A stretch of 64,000 nucleotides of DNA from Chryseobacterium flavum (GTDB lineage Bacteria > Bacteroidota > Bacteroidia > Flavobacteriales > Weeksellaceae), in NCBI RefSeq assembly GCF_003385595.1, contig NZ_QNUE01000013.1, positions 61,417 to 125,416 on the forward strand. Direction: 5' to 3'. The position numbers and the translations under genes were made by a program. A model generated the notes under the pieces. That model saw nothing but the letters and a program-made list of their open reading frames with translations. It made no database searches and was not told the DNA's origin. Below are positions 27,226 to 37,083 of this stretch, piece by piece. How positions within the stretch are numbered: the first letter of the stretch is position 1; every line of letters begins with the position of its first letter.

Positions 27226-27717
27226 ATGAATTCCAGAGAAAAAGAATTTGCGCAGCTTATTAAAGATAATCAGGGCCTGATTATTAAAGTATCGCGCTTA
27301 TACACCAATTCTCTTGAAGATGAAGAGGACCTTTTCCAGGAAATTGTATTACAACTATGGAGAAGCTATGATTCCTTCAAAGGAAATTCCAAAATTTCTA
27401 CATGGATGTATCGTGTAGCCCTTAATACAGCAATAACCCTCTTCAGAAAAAAAAGCAAAAGTCTTCCTACAAACGAACTGGATATCAACCATAAGGATTT
27501 TGTAGAAGATGATGATGAAAAACAACAACAGATATCACTTTTATATACTGTAATCAAAACTCTTCCTAATATAGAAAGGGCCATTGTTATGATGTATCTT
27601 GACGATCTGCCTTACAAGGATATTGCAGAAAACCTTGGAATCACCGAAGTTAATGCACGTGTGAAAATGAACAGATTAAAGAAAACCCTTAAAGAACAGA
27701 TGGAAAAATATGCCTGA
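27226..27717 (+). CDS. ECF-type RNA polymerase sigma factor
   Basis: 163 residues from the ATG at 27226. Region 2 is NSLEDEEDLFQEIVLQLWRSYDSFKGNSKISTWMYRVALNTAI. Region 4 is LPNIERAIVMMYLDDLPYKDIAENLGITEVNARVKMNRLKKTL, a helix-turn-helix. An upstream in-frame ATG (27199) would add a non-homologous stretch and sits just before TATCTTCG, a near-match -7 element at 27203-27210. Its stop overlaps the next gene by 8 bases, so it is co-translated with a membrane protein that may restrain it. Confidence 0.9.
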   Translation: MNSREKEFAQLIKDNQGLIIKVSRLYTNSLEDEEDLFQEIVLQLWRSYDSFKGNSKISTWMYRVALNTAITLFRKKSKSLPTNELDINHKDFVEDDDEKQQQISLLYTVIKTLPNIERAIVMMYLDDLPYKDIAENLGITEVNARVKMNRLKKTLKEQMEKYA

Positions 27718-28384
27718 ATTTGATTTAGACAGCTTTAAGAAAACCTGGCAGGAACAACCTGTCCAGCCAAAATATGACAACAGTGAAATCCTTCAGATGC
27801 TGAATAAAAAATCACGTAACTATGTCAAATATATTTTCTGGATAAGTGTTGTGGAATTCTTATTCTTTTCTGTCCTTGGATTATTTTATTTCTTTCAGGA
27901 AGAAGAGTCAGAAAGTTTTCGTAAAGTGCTTGAAAGACTGGGAGCACAGGGATCTGCTGAGGTTGAAGATAACTTCAGCCACGCCTATTTGGCGATAAAA
28001 ATATTAAGCTTACTGATCACGGCTTACTTTGTATTGAAATTTTACCAGAATTACCGTAAGATAAAAATTGAAGAAAATCTTAAAGGATTTATTACAAGAA
28101 TTATTAAATTCAAAAAAACAGTAAATGCATTTATTCTGATCAGTATTGTATTGCTTCTACTCTTCACCTGTGTATTAATTGCTTTTATATTTTATACTCT
28201 AAATTCTCAGAACATCCAGCCTACCCAATCCAACCTTATCATCATCATTGTTGGAATTACGGTCAGCAGTCTTCTTGCAGTTTCTATGATCTGGCTGTAT
28301 TACAGATTAGTATATGGCAGTATTATCAAAAAGCTTGACAAGAATTTAAAACAATTAAAAGAGATCGATTTACAGGAAAATTAA
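27710..28384 (+). CDS. Membrane protein coupled to the ECF sigma factor (candidate anti-sigma)
   Basis: 224 residues. The cytosolic N-terminus (residues 1-38, FDLDSFKKTWQEQPVQPKYDNSEILQMLNKKS) is followed by four membrane helices, for example YVKYIFWISVVEFLFFSVLGLFYFF and FILISIVLLLLFTCVLIAFIFYTL. It is not a recognised ZAS or FecR anti-sigma, but the 8-base overlap with the sigma gene and the short soluble N-terminus before the membrane part fit an anti-sigma or sensor role. No zinc-binding HxxxCxxC is present. Confidence 0.7.
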   Translation: MPEFDLDSFKKTWQEQPVQPKYDNSEILQMLNKKSRNYVKYIFWISVVEFLFFSVLGLFYFFQEEESESFRKVLERLGAQGSAEVEDNFSHAYLAIKILSLLITAYFVLKFYQNYRKIKIEENLKGFITRIIKFKKTVNAFILISIVLLLLFTCVLIAFIFYTLNSQNIQPTQSNLIIIIVGITVSSLLAVSMIWLYYRLVYGSIIKKLDKNLKQLKEIDLQEN

Positions 28385-28443
28385 TATATATTGGCGATAG
28401 ATAAAGATATATTCGTTAAATTTATTTAACCAAATCTTATACT

Positions 28444-30069
28444 ATGCCACTATCTTATGTCTACGGAACTTCTGAAATTCCGTTATTAGGACAAACTATC
28501 GGGAGAAATCTTAAAAGTACAGTAGAAAAATATCCTCATCAGGAAGCTTTGATTTGTGTTCATCAGAATTACAGAGCCACCTACCAGGAATTTTATAACC
28601 AGACCACTGCTGTGGCAAAAGCTTTATTGTTTTTAGGAGCAAAATCAGGAGACAGAGTCGGAATATGGTCTGCCAACCGGTATGAATGGGTTCTGTTACA
28701 ATACGCTACAGCAAGGATAGGAACTATTCTGGTTAATATTAATCCGGCCTACAGAACACATGAGCTCACCTATGTCCTTAACCAATCTGAAATCCGTTTT
28801 CTTTTTTCCTCTTTAAATTTTAAAACCAGTAACTATAAGGAAATGGTAGAATATGCGAAAGAGGTTTGTCCTGCTCTTGAACATGAAATTTTCTTTGATG
28901 AAAACTGGGATGATTTTGTAAACAAAGGACAGGATATTTCAGATGAAGTTCTTCACAGCTTTGAAGAGCATGTTCAGTTTGATGATCCGGTCAACATCCA
29001 GTATACTTCCGGAACTACCGGTTTTCCGAAAGGGGTCACCCTTTCTCACCATAACATCTTGAATAATGGTTATTTTATTGGTATAAGATTAAAATATACA
29101 GAAAAAGACCGTGTCTGTATTCCGGTACCTTTCTATCACTGTTTTGGAATGGTCATAGGAAATATATGCTGTACAGCTCATGGCGCATGCATGGTTATTC
29201 CAAACGACAGCTTTGATCCTGATATTACATTAAAAACAGTATCAGATGAAAGGTGTACTTCCCTGTATGGAGTACCCACGATGTTTATTGCAGAATTGGC
29301 TGTTAAAGATTTTGACACCTATGATTTTTCAAGTCTCAGAACCGGTGTTATGGCAGGTTCAGTCTGTCCGCCGGAAATTATGAAAAAAGTAGAAACCTTA
29401 ATGAATATCAAAGAAATGAGTATCTGTTACGGAATGACAGAAACTTCTCCTGTCTCTACCCAGACGTTAATCGGGACTTCTCTTGAAAAGCAGGTAAGTA
29501 CCGTAGGCATAGTTCAGGACCATCTGGAAATAAAGATCATTGATGAGAGCGGAAAGATCCTTCAACGTGGAGAGCACGGTGAACTATGCACAAGAGGCTA
29601 TTCCGTCATGCTGAAATACTGGAATGATCCTGAAAATACAAAAAAGGTGCTGGATGATGCCCGCTGGATGCATACCGGTGATATGGCAGTAATGGATAAC
29701 GAAGGGTATATTACTATCTCCGGGAGAATTAAAGATCTGATTATCCGGGGAGGCGAAAATATATCTCCAAAAGAAATTGAAGATTTTCTATATACATATC
29801 CCCATATTCTGGATGTTCAGATCATTGGAGTTCCAAGTGAGAAGTTCGGAGAGGAGGTCATGGCATGGGTAAAAGTAAGAAAAGGGTTTACCATTACAGA
29901 AGAAGAGCTCGTGGAATATTGTAAAGGAAAAATCGCTCATTATAAAGTTCCGAAGTACTGGAAATTCGTGGATGAGTTTCCGATGACTATTTCCGGTAAA
30001 ATACGAAAAGTGGAGATGCGGGAAATCTCAATGAGGGAACTGGGACTTGAGCATATAAAACAGGCATAA
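28444..30069 (+). CDS. AMP-binding fatty-acid/acyl-CoA synthetase
   Basis: 541 residues. The adenylate-forming signature YTSGTTGFPKG is at 187-197. MSICYGMTETSPVS (A5 motif), HTGDMAVMDNEGYITISGRIKDLIIRGGENISPKEIE (A7-A8 hinge) and FPMTISGKIRKVEMR (A10 Lys) are complete. It activates a carboxylic acid to acyl-AMP and transfers it to CoA; the wording is closest to medium/long-chain acyl-CoA ligases, but chain length is not determinable. Cytosolic. Convergent with rpoN across a shared terminator. Confidence 0.92.
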   Translation: MPLSYVYGTSEIPLLGQTIGRNLKSTVEKYPHQEALICVHQNYRATYQEFYNQTTAVAKALLFLGAKSGDRVGIWSANRYEWVLLQYATARIGTILVNINPAYRTHELTYVLNQSEIRFLFSSLNFKTSNYKEMVEYAKEVCPALEHEIFFDENWDDFVNKGQDISDEVLHSFEEHVQFDDPVNIQYTSGTTGFPKGVTLSHHNILNNGYFIGIRLKYTEKDRVCIPVPFYHCFGMVIGNICCTAHGACMVIPNDSFDPDITLKTVSDERCTSLYGVPTMFIAELAVKDFDTYDFSSLRTGVMAGSVCPPEIMKKVETLMNIKEMSICYGMTETSPVSTQTLIGTSLEKQVSTVGIVQDHLEIKIIDESGKILQRGEHGELCTRGYSVMLKYWNDPENTKKVLDDARWMHTGDMAVMDNEGYITISGRIKDLIIRGGENISPKEIEDFLYTYPHILDVQIIGVPSEKFGEEVMAWVKVRKGFTITEEELVEYCKGKIAHYKVPKYWKFVDEFPMTISGKIRKVEMREISMRELGLEHIKQA

Positions 30070-30095
30070 ATACTACAGATTTAAGTTCTAATAAA

Positions 30096-30122
30096 AAAAG
30101 CATTTCAATCCGAAATGCTTTT
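30096..30122. terminator. Bidirectional terminator between the acyl-CoA synthetase and rpoN
   Basis: 11-bp stem aaaagcatttc/gaaatgctttt (30096-30106 with 30112-30122), 5-base loop, flanked by A run on the left and T run on the right; it serves two convergent genes. Confidence 0.9.
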
Positions 30123-30127
30123 CTGTT

Positions 30128-31591
30128 TTAAAGTTCTTTTCTTAGTCTTGCTACAGGAATATTGAGTTGTTCACGATATTTTGCAATCGTTCTTCTTGCA
30201 ATATTATATCCCTGCTCTTTTAAGATCACCACCAAAGCATCATCAGTAAGTGGCTTTCTCTTATTTTCTTTGTTAATCACCTCTTGCAGATGGGTTTTAA
30301 TTTCTTTTGTAGAGACCTCCTCACCGTCATCATTAGTAAGACTATCTGAGAATAAATCCTTAAGATATACGATGCCGTTAGGTGTATCTGCATATTTACT
30401 CTTCACCACCCTTGAGATTGTAGAAATATCAAATCCTGTGATATCCGCTACGTCTTTCAGGATCATTGGCTTCAATGATTTCTCATCTCCTGTAATAAAG
30501 TAATCCTTCTGAAACTTAACAATAGCGGTAATCGTCTGTAATAAGGTATTCTGACGCTGGTTTATAGCATCAATATACCATTTTGCAGCATCTAGTTTTT
30601 GCTTGATAAATAGTGCAGCTTGTTTATGCTCAGCCGAGTTTTTATCATGTGAATATGTGGATAAGATGTCTTTATATTCCTCAGATACTCTTAAAGTTGG
30701 AGCATTTTTACTGTTCAGCATAGGAATTACCTGCCCGTCTTTTACCTGAATAACAAAATCGGGAATAATTTCCTGGTTAATCGTAATCGTTTGTGTATCA
30801 AAGTTTCCACCGACCTTAGGGGATAATTTTGAAATTTCGTCCAAAGCATCTTTCAGATCATCCTCTTCAATATCATATTTCTGAATAATCTTATTATAAT
30901 GTTTATTGGTCAATGCATCAAACTGATTTCTTAAAATATTGGCAGCCAAAGAAACAGCCTTATCTGAGCTTACTTTTTTTTCTATCTGAAGCAGCAGACA
31001 TTCCTGTAATCCTCTTGCTCCTACACCAGGTGGATCAAGTTTCTGAACATAGTTTTCAAGGATATCTTCAACTTTTTCTCTGGTTGTATAAATTCCCTGT
31101 GAAAAAGCAAGATCATCAACAATAGATTTGATCTCTCTTCTCAAATATCCGTCCGTATCTAAATTTCCGATAAGATATTCTGCGATTTTTAAATCTTCGT
31201 TACTAATACTTACCAGATGAATCTGTTCCATCAGGTAATCATATAGTGACTGTCCTTCTGTTAAAAGGCTTTCATTATCAAATTCTTCATCATCAGGAGA
31301 ATAGTTGCTGGACGCTGTTTTATAGCTTGGTTCATCATCATAAAGATATTCATTGACGTCAAAATCTGTTTCAATGCTTTCTGTGCCTTCATCCTGATAA
31401 GCATCTTCCAAAGACGAATAGTCATCTTCTTTAGAATCTTCCTTTGCAATTTCCAGTGCAGGATTTTCTTCCAGCTCTCGTTCCAACTCCTCTTCAAATT
31501 CAAGAGTGTGAAGCTGAATCAGCTTCATCAACTGGATCTGCTGAGGGGCCAGCTTTTGTCCTAATTTGAGTTGTAAGTGTTGTTTAAGCAT
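30128..31591 (-). CDS. rpoN: RNA polymerase sigma-54 factor
   Basis: 487 residues. Region I is Gln/Leu-rich (LKQHLQLKLGQKLAPQQIQLMKLIQLHTLEFEEELERELEENPALE), region II is a long acidic stretch (about 50-110), and region III ends with the RpoN box ARRTIAKYREQLNIPVARLR, which reads the -24 promoter element. It needs bacterial enhancer-binding ATPases to open promoters; none is in this window. ATG at 31591. It is separated from asnS upstream by that gene's terminator. Confidence 0.97.
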   Translation of the reverse strand: MLKQHLQLKLGQKLAPQQIQLMKLIQLHTLEFEEELERELEENPALEIAKEDSKEDDYSSLEDAYQDEGTESIETDFDVNEYLYDDEPSYKTASSNYSPDDEEFDNESLLTEGQSLYDYLMEQIHLVSISNEDLKIAEYLIGNLDTDGYLRREIKSIVDDLAFSQGIYTTREKVEDILENYVQKLDPPGVGARGLQECLLLQIEKKVSSDKAVSLAANILRNQFDALTNKHYNKIIQKYDIEEDDLKDALDEISKLSPKVGGNFDTQTITINQEIIPDFVIQVKDGQVIPMLNSKNAPTLRVSEEYKDILSTYSHDKNSAEHKQAALFIKQKLDAAKWYIDAINQRQNTLLQTITAIVKFQKDYFITGDEKSLKPMILKDVADITGFDISTISRVVKSKYADTPNGIVYLKDLFSDSLTNDDGEEVSTKEIKTHLQEVINKENKRKPLTDDALVVILKEQGYNIARRTIAKYREQLNIPVARLRKEL

Positions 31592-31710
31592 ACTATTATT
31601 TGCGTTTTAACATAACATATTCTACGAATTTAATAAATTTATTTGACAAAAATCACATTTAGCATGATTTTTGCATTATACATTTTAACATAATAAACTA
31701 TTAAAGAATA

Positions 31711-31743
31711 AAAAAAGCCTTAACTTCTGATTAAGGCTTTTTT
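31711..31743 (-). terminator. Terminator of asnS
   Basis: 13-bp stem aaaaaagccttaa/ttaaggctttttt (31711-31723 with 31731-31743), 7-base loop. On the minus strand it follows the asnS stop at 31751. Confidence 0.88.
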
Positions 31744-31750
31744 TATTATG

Positions 31751-33199
31751 CTAGAACTCAGCGCTTTTCGGTGTTCTTGGGAAAGGAATCACATCTCTGA
31801 TGTTCGTCATTCCTGTTACGAAAAGAACAAGTCTTTCCAATCCTAAACCAAACCCTGCATGCGGTACAGAACCGAATTTTCTGGTATCAAGATACCACCA
31901 AAGTTCATGCTCATCTACATGCATATCCGCCATTTTCTGTTTTAAAACATCTAATCTTGCCTCTCTCTCTGATCCACCAATGATTTCACCGATACCCGGG
32001 AAAAGAACATCCATTGCGGCAACAGTTTTGTTATCATCATTCAGTTTCATATAGAATGCTTTAATCTCTTTAGGATAATCAAATAATACTACCGGGCTTT
32101 CAAAATGTTTTTCAACAAGATATCTTTCATGCTCAGACTGAAGATCTGTTCCCCATTTTTCAACCGGGTAAACAAATTTTCCTTTTTTATTTTCTTTAGA
32201 GTTCAGTAAGATTTCAATTGCTTCCGTATAGCTTACACGCTTGAAACGTTTTGCCACTACATTCTGTAACTTTTCAATAAGACCTTCTTTAGCTCTTTCT
32301 TTTTCAGGCTTGGCTTTCTGCTCCTCAGCAAAACGTTTGTCCAGGAAGTCAAGATCATCTTTACAGTTATCCAGTACATACTGAATGACATACTTCAGGA
32401 AATCTTCTGCCAGGTCTATGTTATCTTCAAGGTTATTGAAAGCTACTTCCGGTTCAATCATCCAGAATTCCGCGAGGTGTCTTGTTGTGTTTGAGTTTTC
32501 TGCACGGAAAGTAGGTCCAAATGTATAAATTCTTCCTAATCCCATAGCCGCTGTTTCCCCTTCAAGCTGCCCTGAAACAGTAAGGTTTGTTTTTCTGCCG
32601 AAGAAATCCTGTGCAAAATCTATCTCTCCTTCTTCAGTTCTCGGCATATTGTTCAGATCAAAGTTTGTAACTCCAAACATTTCTCCTGCGCCTTCTGCAT
32701 CAGCACCTGTAATAACCGGTGTGTTGATATAGAAAAACTGGTTCTGGTTGAAAAACGAGTGGACTGCAAAGCTTACTGCGTGGCGTACTCTGAACACTGC
32801 TCCGAAAAGGTTCGTTCTGAATCTTAGGTGTGCCTGCTCACGGAGCTTCTCCAGACTGTGTTTTTTAGGCTGAAGAATAGTACTCTGAAGTTCTTCCGTA
32901 AAATTATCTCCCAGTATAATGATCTTCTTTGCAATAATTTCTACCGACTGCCCTGCTCCCTGACTTTCCACCACTTCACCTACTACTTTAAGAGAAGAAG
33001 CCGTACTTATACTTTTGATAAGTTCTTCGTCAAAATTTTCGAAATCAACAACTATCTGCAAATTATTAATCGTAGAACCATCATTAAGCGCAATAAAGCG
33101 ATTAGCACGGAATGATCTTACCCATCCGTAAACTGTAATGTCATGATGTAATACTTTCTTGTAATCCTTCAGGATTTCTTTGATCGTTTGCTTTTTCAT
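31751..33199 (-). CDS. asnS: Asparaginyl-tRNA synthetase
   Basis: 482 residues, class II synthetase. An OB-fold anticodon-binding domain at the start ([22 protein letters not shown]) is followed by the catalytic core with motif 2 [26 protein letters not shown] and motif 3 [28 protein letters not shown] at the C-terminus. The motif 2 wording [13 protein letters not shown] distinguishes AsnS from AspS. A TAACTTTG element lies 41 bases upstream, so the leader is short and shows no attenuator. Confidence 0.97.
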   Translation of the reverse strand: MKKQTIKEILKDYKKVLHHDITVYGWVRSFRANRFIALNDGSTINNLQIVVDFENFDEELIKSISTASSLKVVGEVVESQGAGQSVEIIAKKIIILGDNFTEELQSTILQPKKHSLEKLREQAHLRFRTNLFGAVFRVRHAVSFAVHSFFNQNQFFYINTPVITGADAEGAGEMFGVTNFDLNNMPRTEEGEIDFAQDFFGRKTNLTVSGQLEGETAAMGLGRIYTFGPTFRAENSNTTRHLAEFWMIEPEVAFNNLEDNIDLAEDFLKYVIQYVLDNCKDDLDFLDKRFAEEQKAKPEKERAKEGLIEKLQNVVAKRFKRVSYTEAIEILLNSKENKKGKFVYPVEKWGTDLQSEHERYLVEKHFESPVVLFDYPKEIKAFYMKLNDDNKTVAAMDVLFPGIGEIIGGSEREARLDVLKQKMADMHVDEHELWWYLDTRKFGSVPHAGFGLGLERLVLFVTGMTNIRDVIPFPRTPKSAEF

Positions 33200-33239
33200 T
33201 TGTTGATGATAAATTTTTTTATATAAAAATTAATGTCTG

Positions 33240-33247
33240 CAAAGTTA
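33240..33247 (-). promoter_or_regulatory. -7 element of asnS
   Basis: Minus strand TAACTTTG, exact match. It begins only a few bases downstream of the hairpin at 33255-33280, so the asnS promoter directly follows a terminator. Confidence 0.6.
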
Positions 33248-33254
33248 CAAAAAA

Positions 33255-33280
33255 ACAGCGCAACTTGATGATTGCGCTGT
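33255..33280 (-). terminator. Minus-strand terminator with no adjacent gene
   Basis: 9-bp perfect stem acagcgcaa/ttgcgctgt (33255-33263 with 33272-33280), 8-base loop, followed on the minus strand by seven T. The nearest upstream minus-strand coding region ends more than 600 bases away (33894), so it ends either a long 3' untranslated tail, a small RNA, or a decayed gene. Confidence 0.8.
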
Positions 33281-33893
33281 CTTTAAAAATCATTTAACAA
33301 ACATTTAAACTTTCAGTTCAGAAAATTTACCTTTTTCTACTGCTCAATCTTTTTCATTGTAAGGATACATTTCCACTCAATATTATTTTGAACGTCAAGA
33401 TAAATCCGCATATGACCGGAGTGAACTACTCTACATTATCACTTTTTAGGAAGAATAAATTTTAATTTACCCTAAGTTTTCATGGAATTAGTTTAATTTA
33501 TTGAAAGGTTATTAGTTTTTAAGCAATAATTTCATGATCAACGGCAGGTTAGCAAATCCATCTGTCACACTTTTAAACACTTTGGATGAATGCTGCGAAT
33601 TTTGTTTTAGTTACTTTAAATGATCATCACTCTTTTACATTATGAATTCTGACAATTACTTCATTCTTTACATATTGTTAATAATTTTGTTATACAATTC
33701 CTGACCTGATCATTAATCAGGAACTGATATTTTGTAATGTGCACATACAAAATAAAACGTTTGTGTTTTTACCTGAAGCAAAGATGCAGGAAGTAAAATA
33801 ATACCACAAGTGAATGCTTTATAGATTCATAAATTTATATACCTAAAAACATGAATTTATAAATGACAATAAAATGAAAATCAACATATTAAT
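33281..33893. other. 600-base stretch without a supported gene
   Basis: AT-rich. On the minus strand a 24-codon frame near 33340-33420 (MRIYLDVQNNIEWKC...) precedes the terminator at 33255-33280 and could be the tail of a lost gene. A hairpin ttcctga/tcaggaa sits at 33698-33723 without a T run. Nothing else convincing: no tRNA, no long ORF on either strand. Confidence 0.35.
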
Positions 33894-35633
33894 CTAATCC
33901 GAAGACATATTTTCAATTTCTTTCAGATAGATAGAAAGCGGTGTGCCGGTTCGTTTTTTGAACGCTAAAGTGAAGGCCTGCTCATTATTATATCCTAATT
34001 CTTCGGCGATAAAAGGAATCTTATAAGACCTGAATTTTTTATCATTGGCCAATCTGTTGATGGCATAATCAATACGGAGATCATTAAGATAGGTGGCAAA
34101 GTTTTTTCCTTTGTAGGTATTGATAATTTCGGACAGATACTTTGAGTTTGTTTTTATTTTTTTGGCAAGACTTCCCAGCGTAATTCCCTTATTCAAAAAC
34201 TGATCTTTGTTTTCAAATATTTCAAGCTCTTTTAAAATAGCCAGGGCAATATCTTCAGAAATAGTTTTGGATATTCTGTCCTCAGAATTTTCTGTATTTC
34301 CTGATTTAGAAACTTCAGGAAGAAGTTCTTTGGCTTCCCGTTCTGTGTTTTTTCCTACCTTGTTTTCATTAACAGACTGGATAAGATCCTGGGCAATCTT
34401 TTTATATTTTTTTTCAGATTTTTTATATTTAAAATAAACGTTGATAAATAACAGGTGTGATATCAATAGAAGACTCAGTACGATATAAAATAAACTTTTT
34501 CTTTTTGTAAGTTCATTGGTAATGTTCTCTTTCTCCTGCAGAAGTTCCGGAGTATCATACCTCCTCGGGAGCTCTCTGGAAATATACCTGAACTGGGTAT
34601 CCAGAACCTGATCAACCTTTAAAAACCGATCTACATAGTACAGTTGCTTTTCTTTATTATTGTTTTCTTTATAATAATCAATAAGGTAAGTATATACATC
34701 CCTAAGCTCCGGATAGATGTAATTTGTTGTAAGAACCATAGAATCAATCTTCCGGAAATACTCTACTGCTTTCTCTTTTTCGTTGAGCCCGGCATAGGAC
34801 TTTCCTAAATATAAAAAAGTGTAATTATGATTCCTTTTAGAACCATTATTGTTTGTAAAGAAATATTTTTCACATTCCAATAAGCCGTCAATTGCTTTCT
34901 GATAATTCTTTGAATGCAAATGATAATATCCTAACAACCCAAGGTTCTGATGATAGCGGTAGACATCCTTATTTTTTTTAGAATCCATTAAGCCTTCCTT
35001 TATGAGGGCATAGGCAGAATCCATCTTATTAATTTCTATGTATGCGTCAGCCAGGTTCAACTTGAGAGAGTTCTTCTCATCCTGATTCATATAATCGGTA
35101 TCATACGCATAATGTCTTAAAACTTTGGCTGTCTCAGCATGTTTCCCGATATAATTATTAAGATGGGCAATACTGATATGAGCCATAGCAATCTGTCTCT
35201 TATTTCCTTTTTCCTTGGCATATTTCAATCCTAAGATATAATTGTTCAATGCAGACTGAAGATTATCATTTCTAAAATATACATTCCCTTTTAAGAGATA
35301 GATTCTGGCAGGATAGATATTTTCTTTGGAATTTAGGGTGATGTGCTGTAAGCTGTCAAGGTATTGTAATGCATTGGGTAGGTTTTCACAGAAATGAAGC
35401 ATAACGTATCCTTCAGCAATCTGAGTGGTGTTCTTTTCAGATTTTGCCTTTTTAAGATAATTTTCTGCAATACTTTTACTGTTCACATTTCCGGCAGGAC
35501 TGCTATAGAATTCTTTTTCCAATTCTTTATAAGTCCGTTTTTCCGAAGTATTTTTTTCAATATTATTGGTTTGTGCATGAAAAAACAGATTTCCAATAAT
35601 AAAAAACAGCATTAAACATTTTATTTTCATCAT
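33894..35633 (-). CDS. TPR-containing membrane regulator with C-terminal AraC-type HTH
   Basis: 579 residues. Signal peptide (CLMLFFIIGNLFFHAQ), tetratricopeptide repeats over about 60-350 (for example SALNNYILGLKYAKEKGNKRQIAMAHISIAHL), one membrane helix (SLFYIVLSLLLISHLLFINVYF, about 372-395), a charged linker, and an AraC HTH at the end (GITLGSLAKKIKTNSKYLSEIINTYKG ... IPFIAEELGYNNEQAFTLAFKKRTGTPLSIYLKE). The sensor is therefore periplasmic and the DNA-binding part cytosolic, a one-component membrane regulator common in flavobacteria. Two ATGs are adjacent at 35633 and 35630. Signal and targets unknown. Confidence 0.88.
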   Translation of the reverse strand: MMKIKCLMLFFIIGNLFFHAQTNNIEKNTSEKRTYKELEKEFYSSPAGNVNSKSIAENYLKKAKSEKNTTQIAEGYVMLHFCENLPNALQYLDSLQHITLNSKENIYPARIYLLKGNVYFRNDNLQSALNNYILGLKYAKEKGNKRQIAMAHISIAHLNNYIGKHAETAKVLRHYAYDTDYMNQDEKNSLKLNLADAYIEINKMDSAYALIKEGLMDSKKNKDVYRYHQNLGLLGYYHLHSKNYQKAIDGLLECEKYFFTNNNGSKRNHNYTFLYLGKSYAGLNEKEKAVEYFRKIDSMVLTTNYIYPELRDVYTYLIDYYKENNNKEKQLYYVDRFLKVDQVLDTQFRYISRELPRRYDTPELLQEKENITNELTKRKSLFYIVLSLLLISHLLFINVYFKYKKSEKKYKKIAQDLIQSVNENKVGKNTEREAKELLPEVSKSGNTENSEDRISKTISEDIALAILKELEIFENKDQFLNKGITLGSLAKKIKTNSKYLSEIINTYKGKNFATYLNDLRIDYAINRLANDKKFRSYKIPFIAEELGYNNEQAFTLAFKKRTGTPLSIYLKEIENMSSD

Positions 35634-36158
35634 TCATCCGAGCTATATTACAAAAATATTGTTTTTTCTTCAGTACAAATACCATTGCTTTTTCTTTTTC
35701 TACGTATTCATCAATATTTTCATTAAAATTAATTATGTTTAATACAAAAACAGGTTATAAGCTAAAATTATATGCTCTTCAAATATTTCCCCTCTATTTT
35801 TCCTTCCATATAATATACTCCTGCTCTGTTTCAAGTTTATGTCTGGATGATCTGAATTATTGGAAGGGTTAGAAATTAAAACGTTGAAAAAAAACTAATT
35901 TCCAGATATATGTAAATAATTTGGTATTTTTAAACAACAGTATTTTATTCAAAAATGAAGAACAATGTTCTTTTTTTGTTCCTTTCAGTATGTTCGGATA
36001 TATGATGACCTATAATAAAATTACCTGTGAAGGTTCTCTTAGCTACTTTGAACACCAGATTAAAAACTCAAAATCTCTGAATGAATCAGGAAACCGTGAA
36101 GGGAAAATATTTTTTAATAAATGTATAAACAGATTGACCGGCTAAAACAAAATGTATC
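35634..36158. other. Long upstream region between two divergent regulators
   Basis: 525 AT-rich bases separating the TPR/HTH regulator (leftward) from an AraC regulator (rightward). A plus-strand frame of 74 codons (35921-36145) ends 13 bases before the AraC start, but it has poor coding character and no recognisable domain, so I do not call it a gene. It may be leader sequence of the AraC gene. No exact TAnnTTTG element was seen close to either start. Confidence 0.35.
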
Positions 36159-36965
36159 ATGAATACTCTTCGTAAAGGCGAATATTTCGGGGAAACCAAT
36201 CAAATGGTCAATTTAGATGGATTGACAATCACTGATACGGAATACACCTATCCTTATGTAGACTGGCATTATCATGAAAATGCTTACTTTACTTTTCTGC
36301 TTCAGGGTAATATGACGGAAGGAAACAGAAAAGAAACCTATGGCTGCTCTGCAGGAACATTGCTGTATCATCATTGGGAAGATCCTCATTATAATATTAA
36401 ACCGGATGTTTTTACACGAGGCTTCCACATCGAAATTACTCAAGACTGGTTTGACCGGTTTGATATTCAGAAAAATAAAACAGAAGGCAGTTTTAATATA
36501 AAAAAACCCACCTTAAAATTCTTGATTTATCAGCTGTTCAAAGAAACTAAATTGAATAATTCCTCTTTTGAACTCACCGCCAATCAGCTGCTATTACATC
36601 TTTTTAGCCAATTGGCCCACGATAAGGGAAACAAGGAAAGAAGGCCTGTCTGGGTAGGTCAGATCAATGAAATACTGCATGAAAATGCTACTGAGAATCT
36701 TACACTTACCGGAATTGCTGAAACTTTGAACATTCATCCTGTTCATTTAAGCAGGGATTTCCATAAATATTTCCATTGCAATCTGGGGGAATACCTCCGG
36801 AAATTAAAGGTCAATAAATCAATTAAACTTCTTAATACCCCTTGTTCTTTGACAGATATTGCTTTGGAATGTGGTTTTGCGGATCAGAGTCATTTTATCA
36901 GATGCTTCAAAGAAAACATTGGAATCACCCCTCTGAAATACAGAAATCTTCTGAAAAAACATTAA
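36159..36965 (+). CDS. AraC family transcriptional regulator
   Basis: 268 residues. An N-terminal cupin-like sensor (DWHYHENAYFTFLLQGNMTEGNRKETYGCSAGTLLYHHWEDPHYN, with several His) is followed by a C-terminal double HTH (ENLTLTGIAETLNIHPVHLSRDFHKYFHCNLGEYLRKL ... LTDIALECGFADQSHFIRCFKENIGITPLKYR). It probably senses a small molecule. The SDR gene 118 bases downstream, same direction, is a likely target. Effector unknown. Confidence 0.9.
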   Translation: MNTLRKGEYFGETNQMVNLDGLTITDTEYTYPYVDWHYHENAYFTFLLQGNMTEGNRKETYGCSAGTLLYHHWEDPHYNIKPDVFTRGFHIEITQDWFDRFDIQKNKTEGSFNIKKPTLKFLIYQLFKETKLNNSSFELTANQLLLHLFSQLAHDKGNKERRPVWVGQINEILHENATENLTLTGIAETLNIHPVHLSRDFHKYFHCNLGEYLRKLKVNKSIKLLNTPCSLTDIALECGFADQSHFIRCFKENIGITPLKYRNLLKKH

Positions 36966-37083
36966 AATCTTCTGAGTAAAAACATCATTCACGATTTGGA
37001 TACATTATTCCCCGATTCGGCTACATTTCCTTCTTCACAACTTTTCACCTTTGTACCATTATTAAAAACAAAAAATATTAAAA

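Noticed and set aside
35921..36145. 74-codon frame before the AraC gene
   Set aside because: Poor coding composition, many Lys/Asn, no domain, no promoter element nearby; more likely leader DNA.
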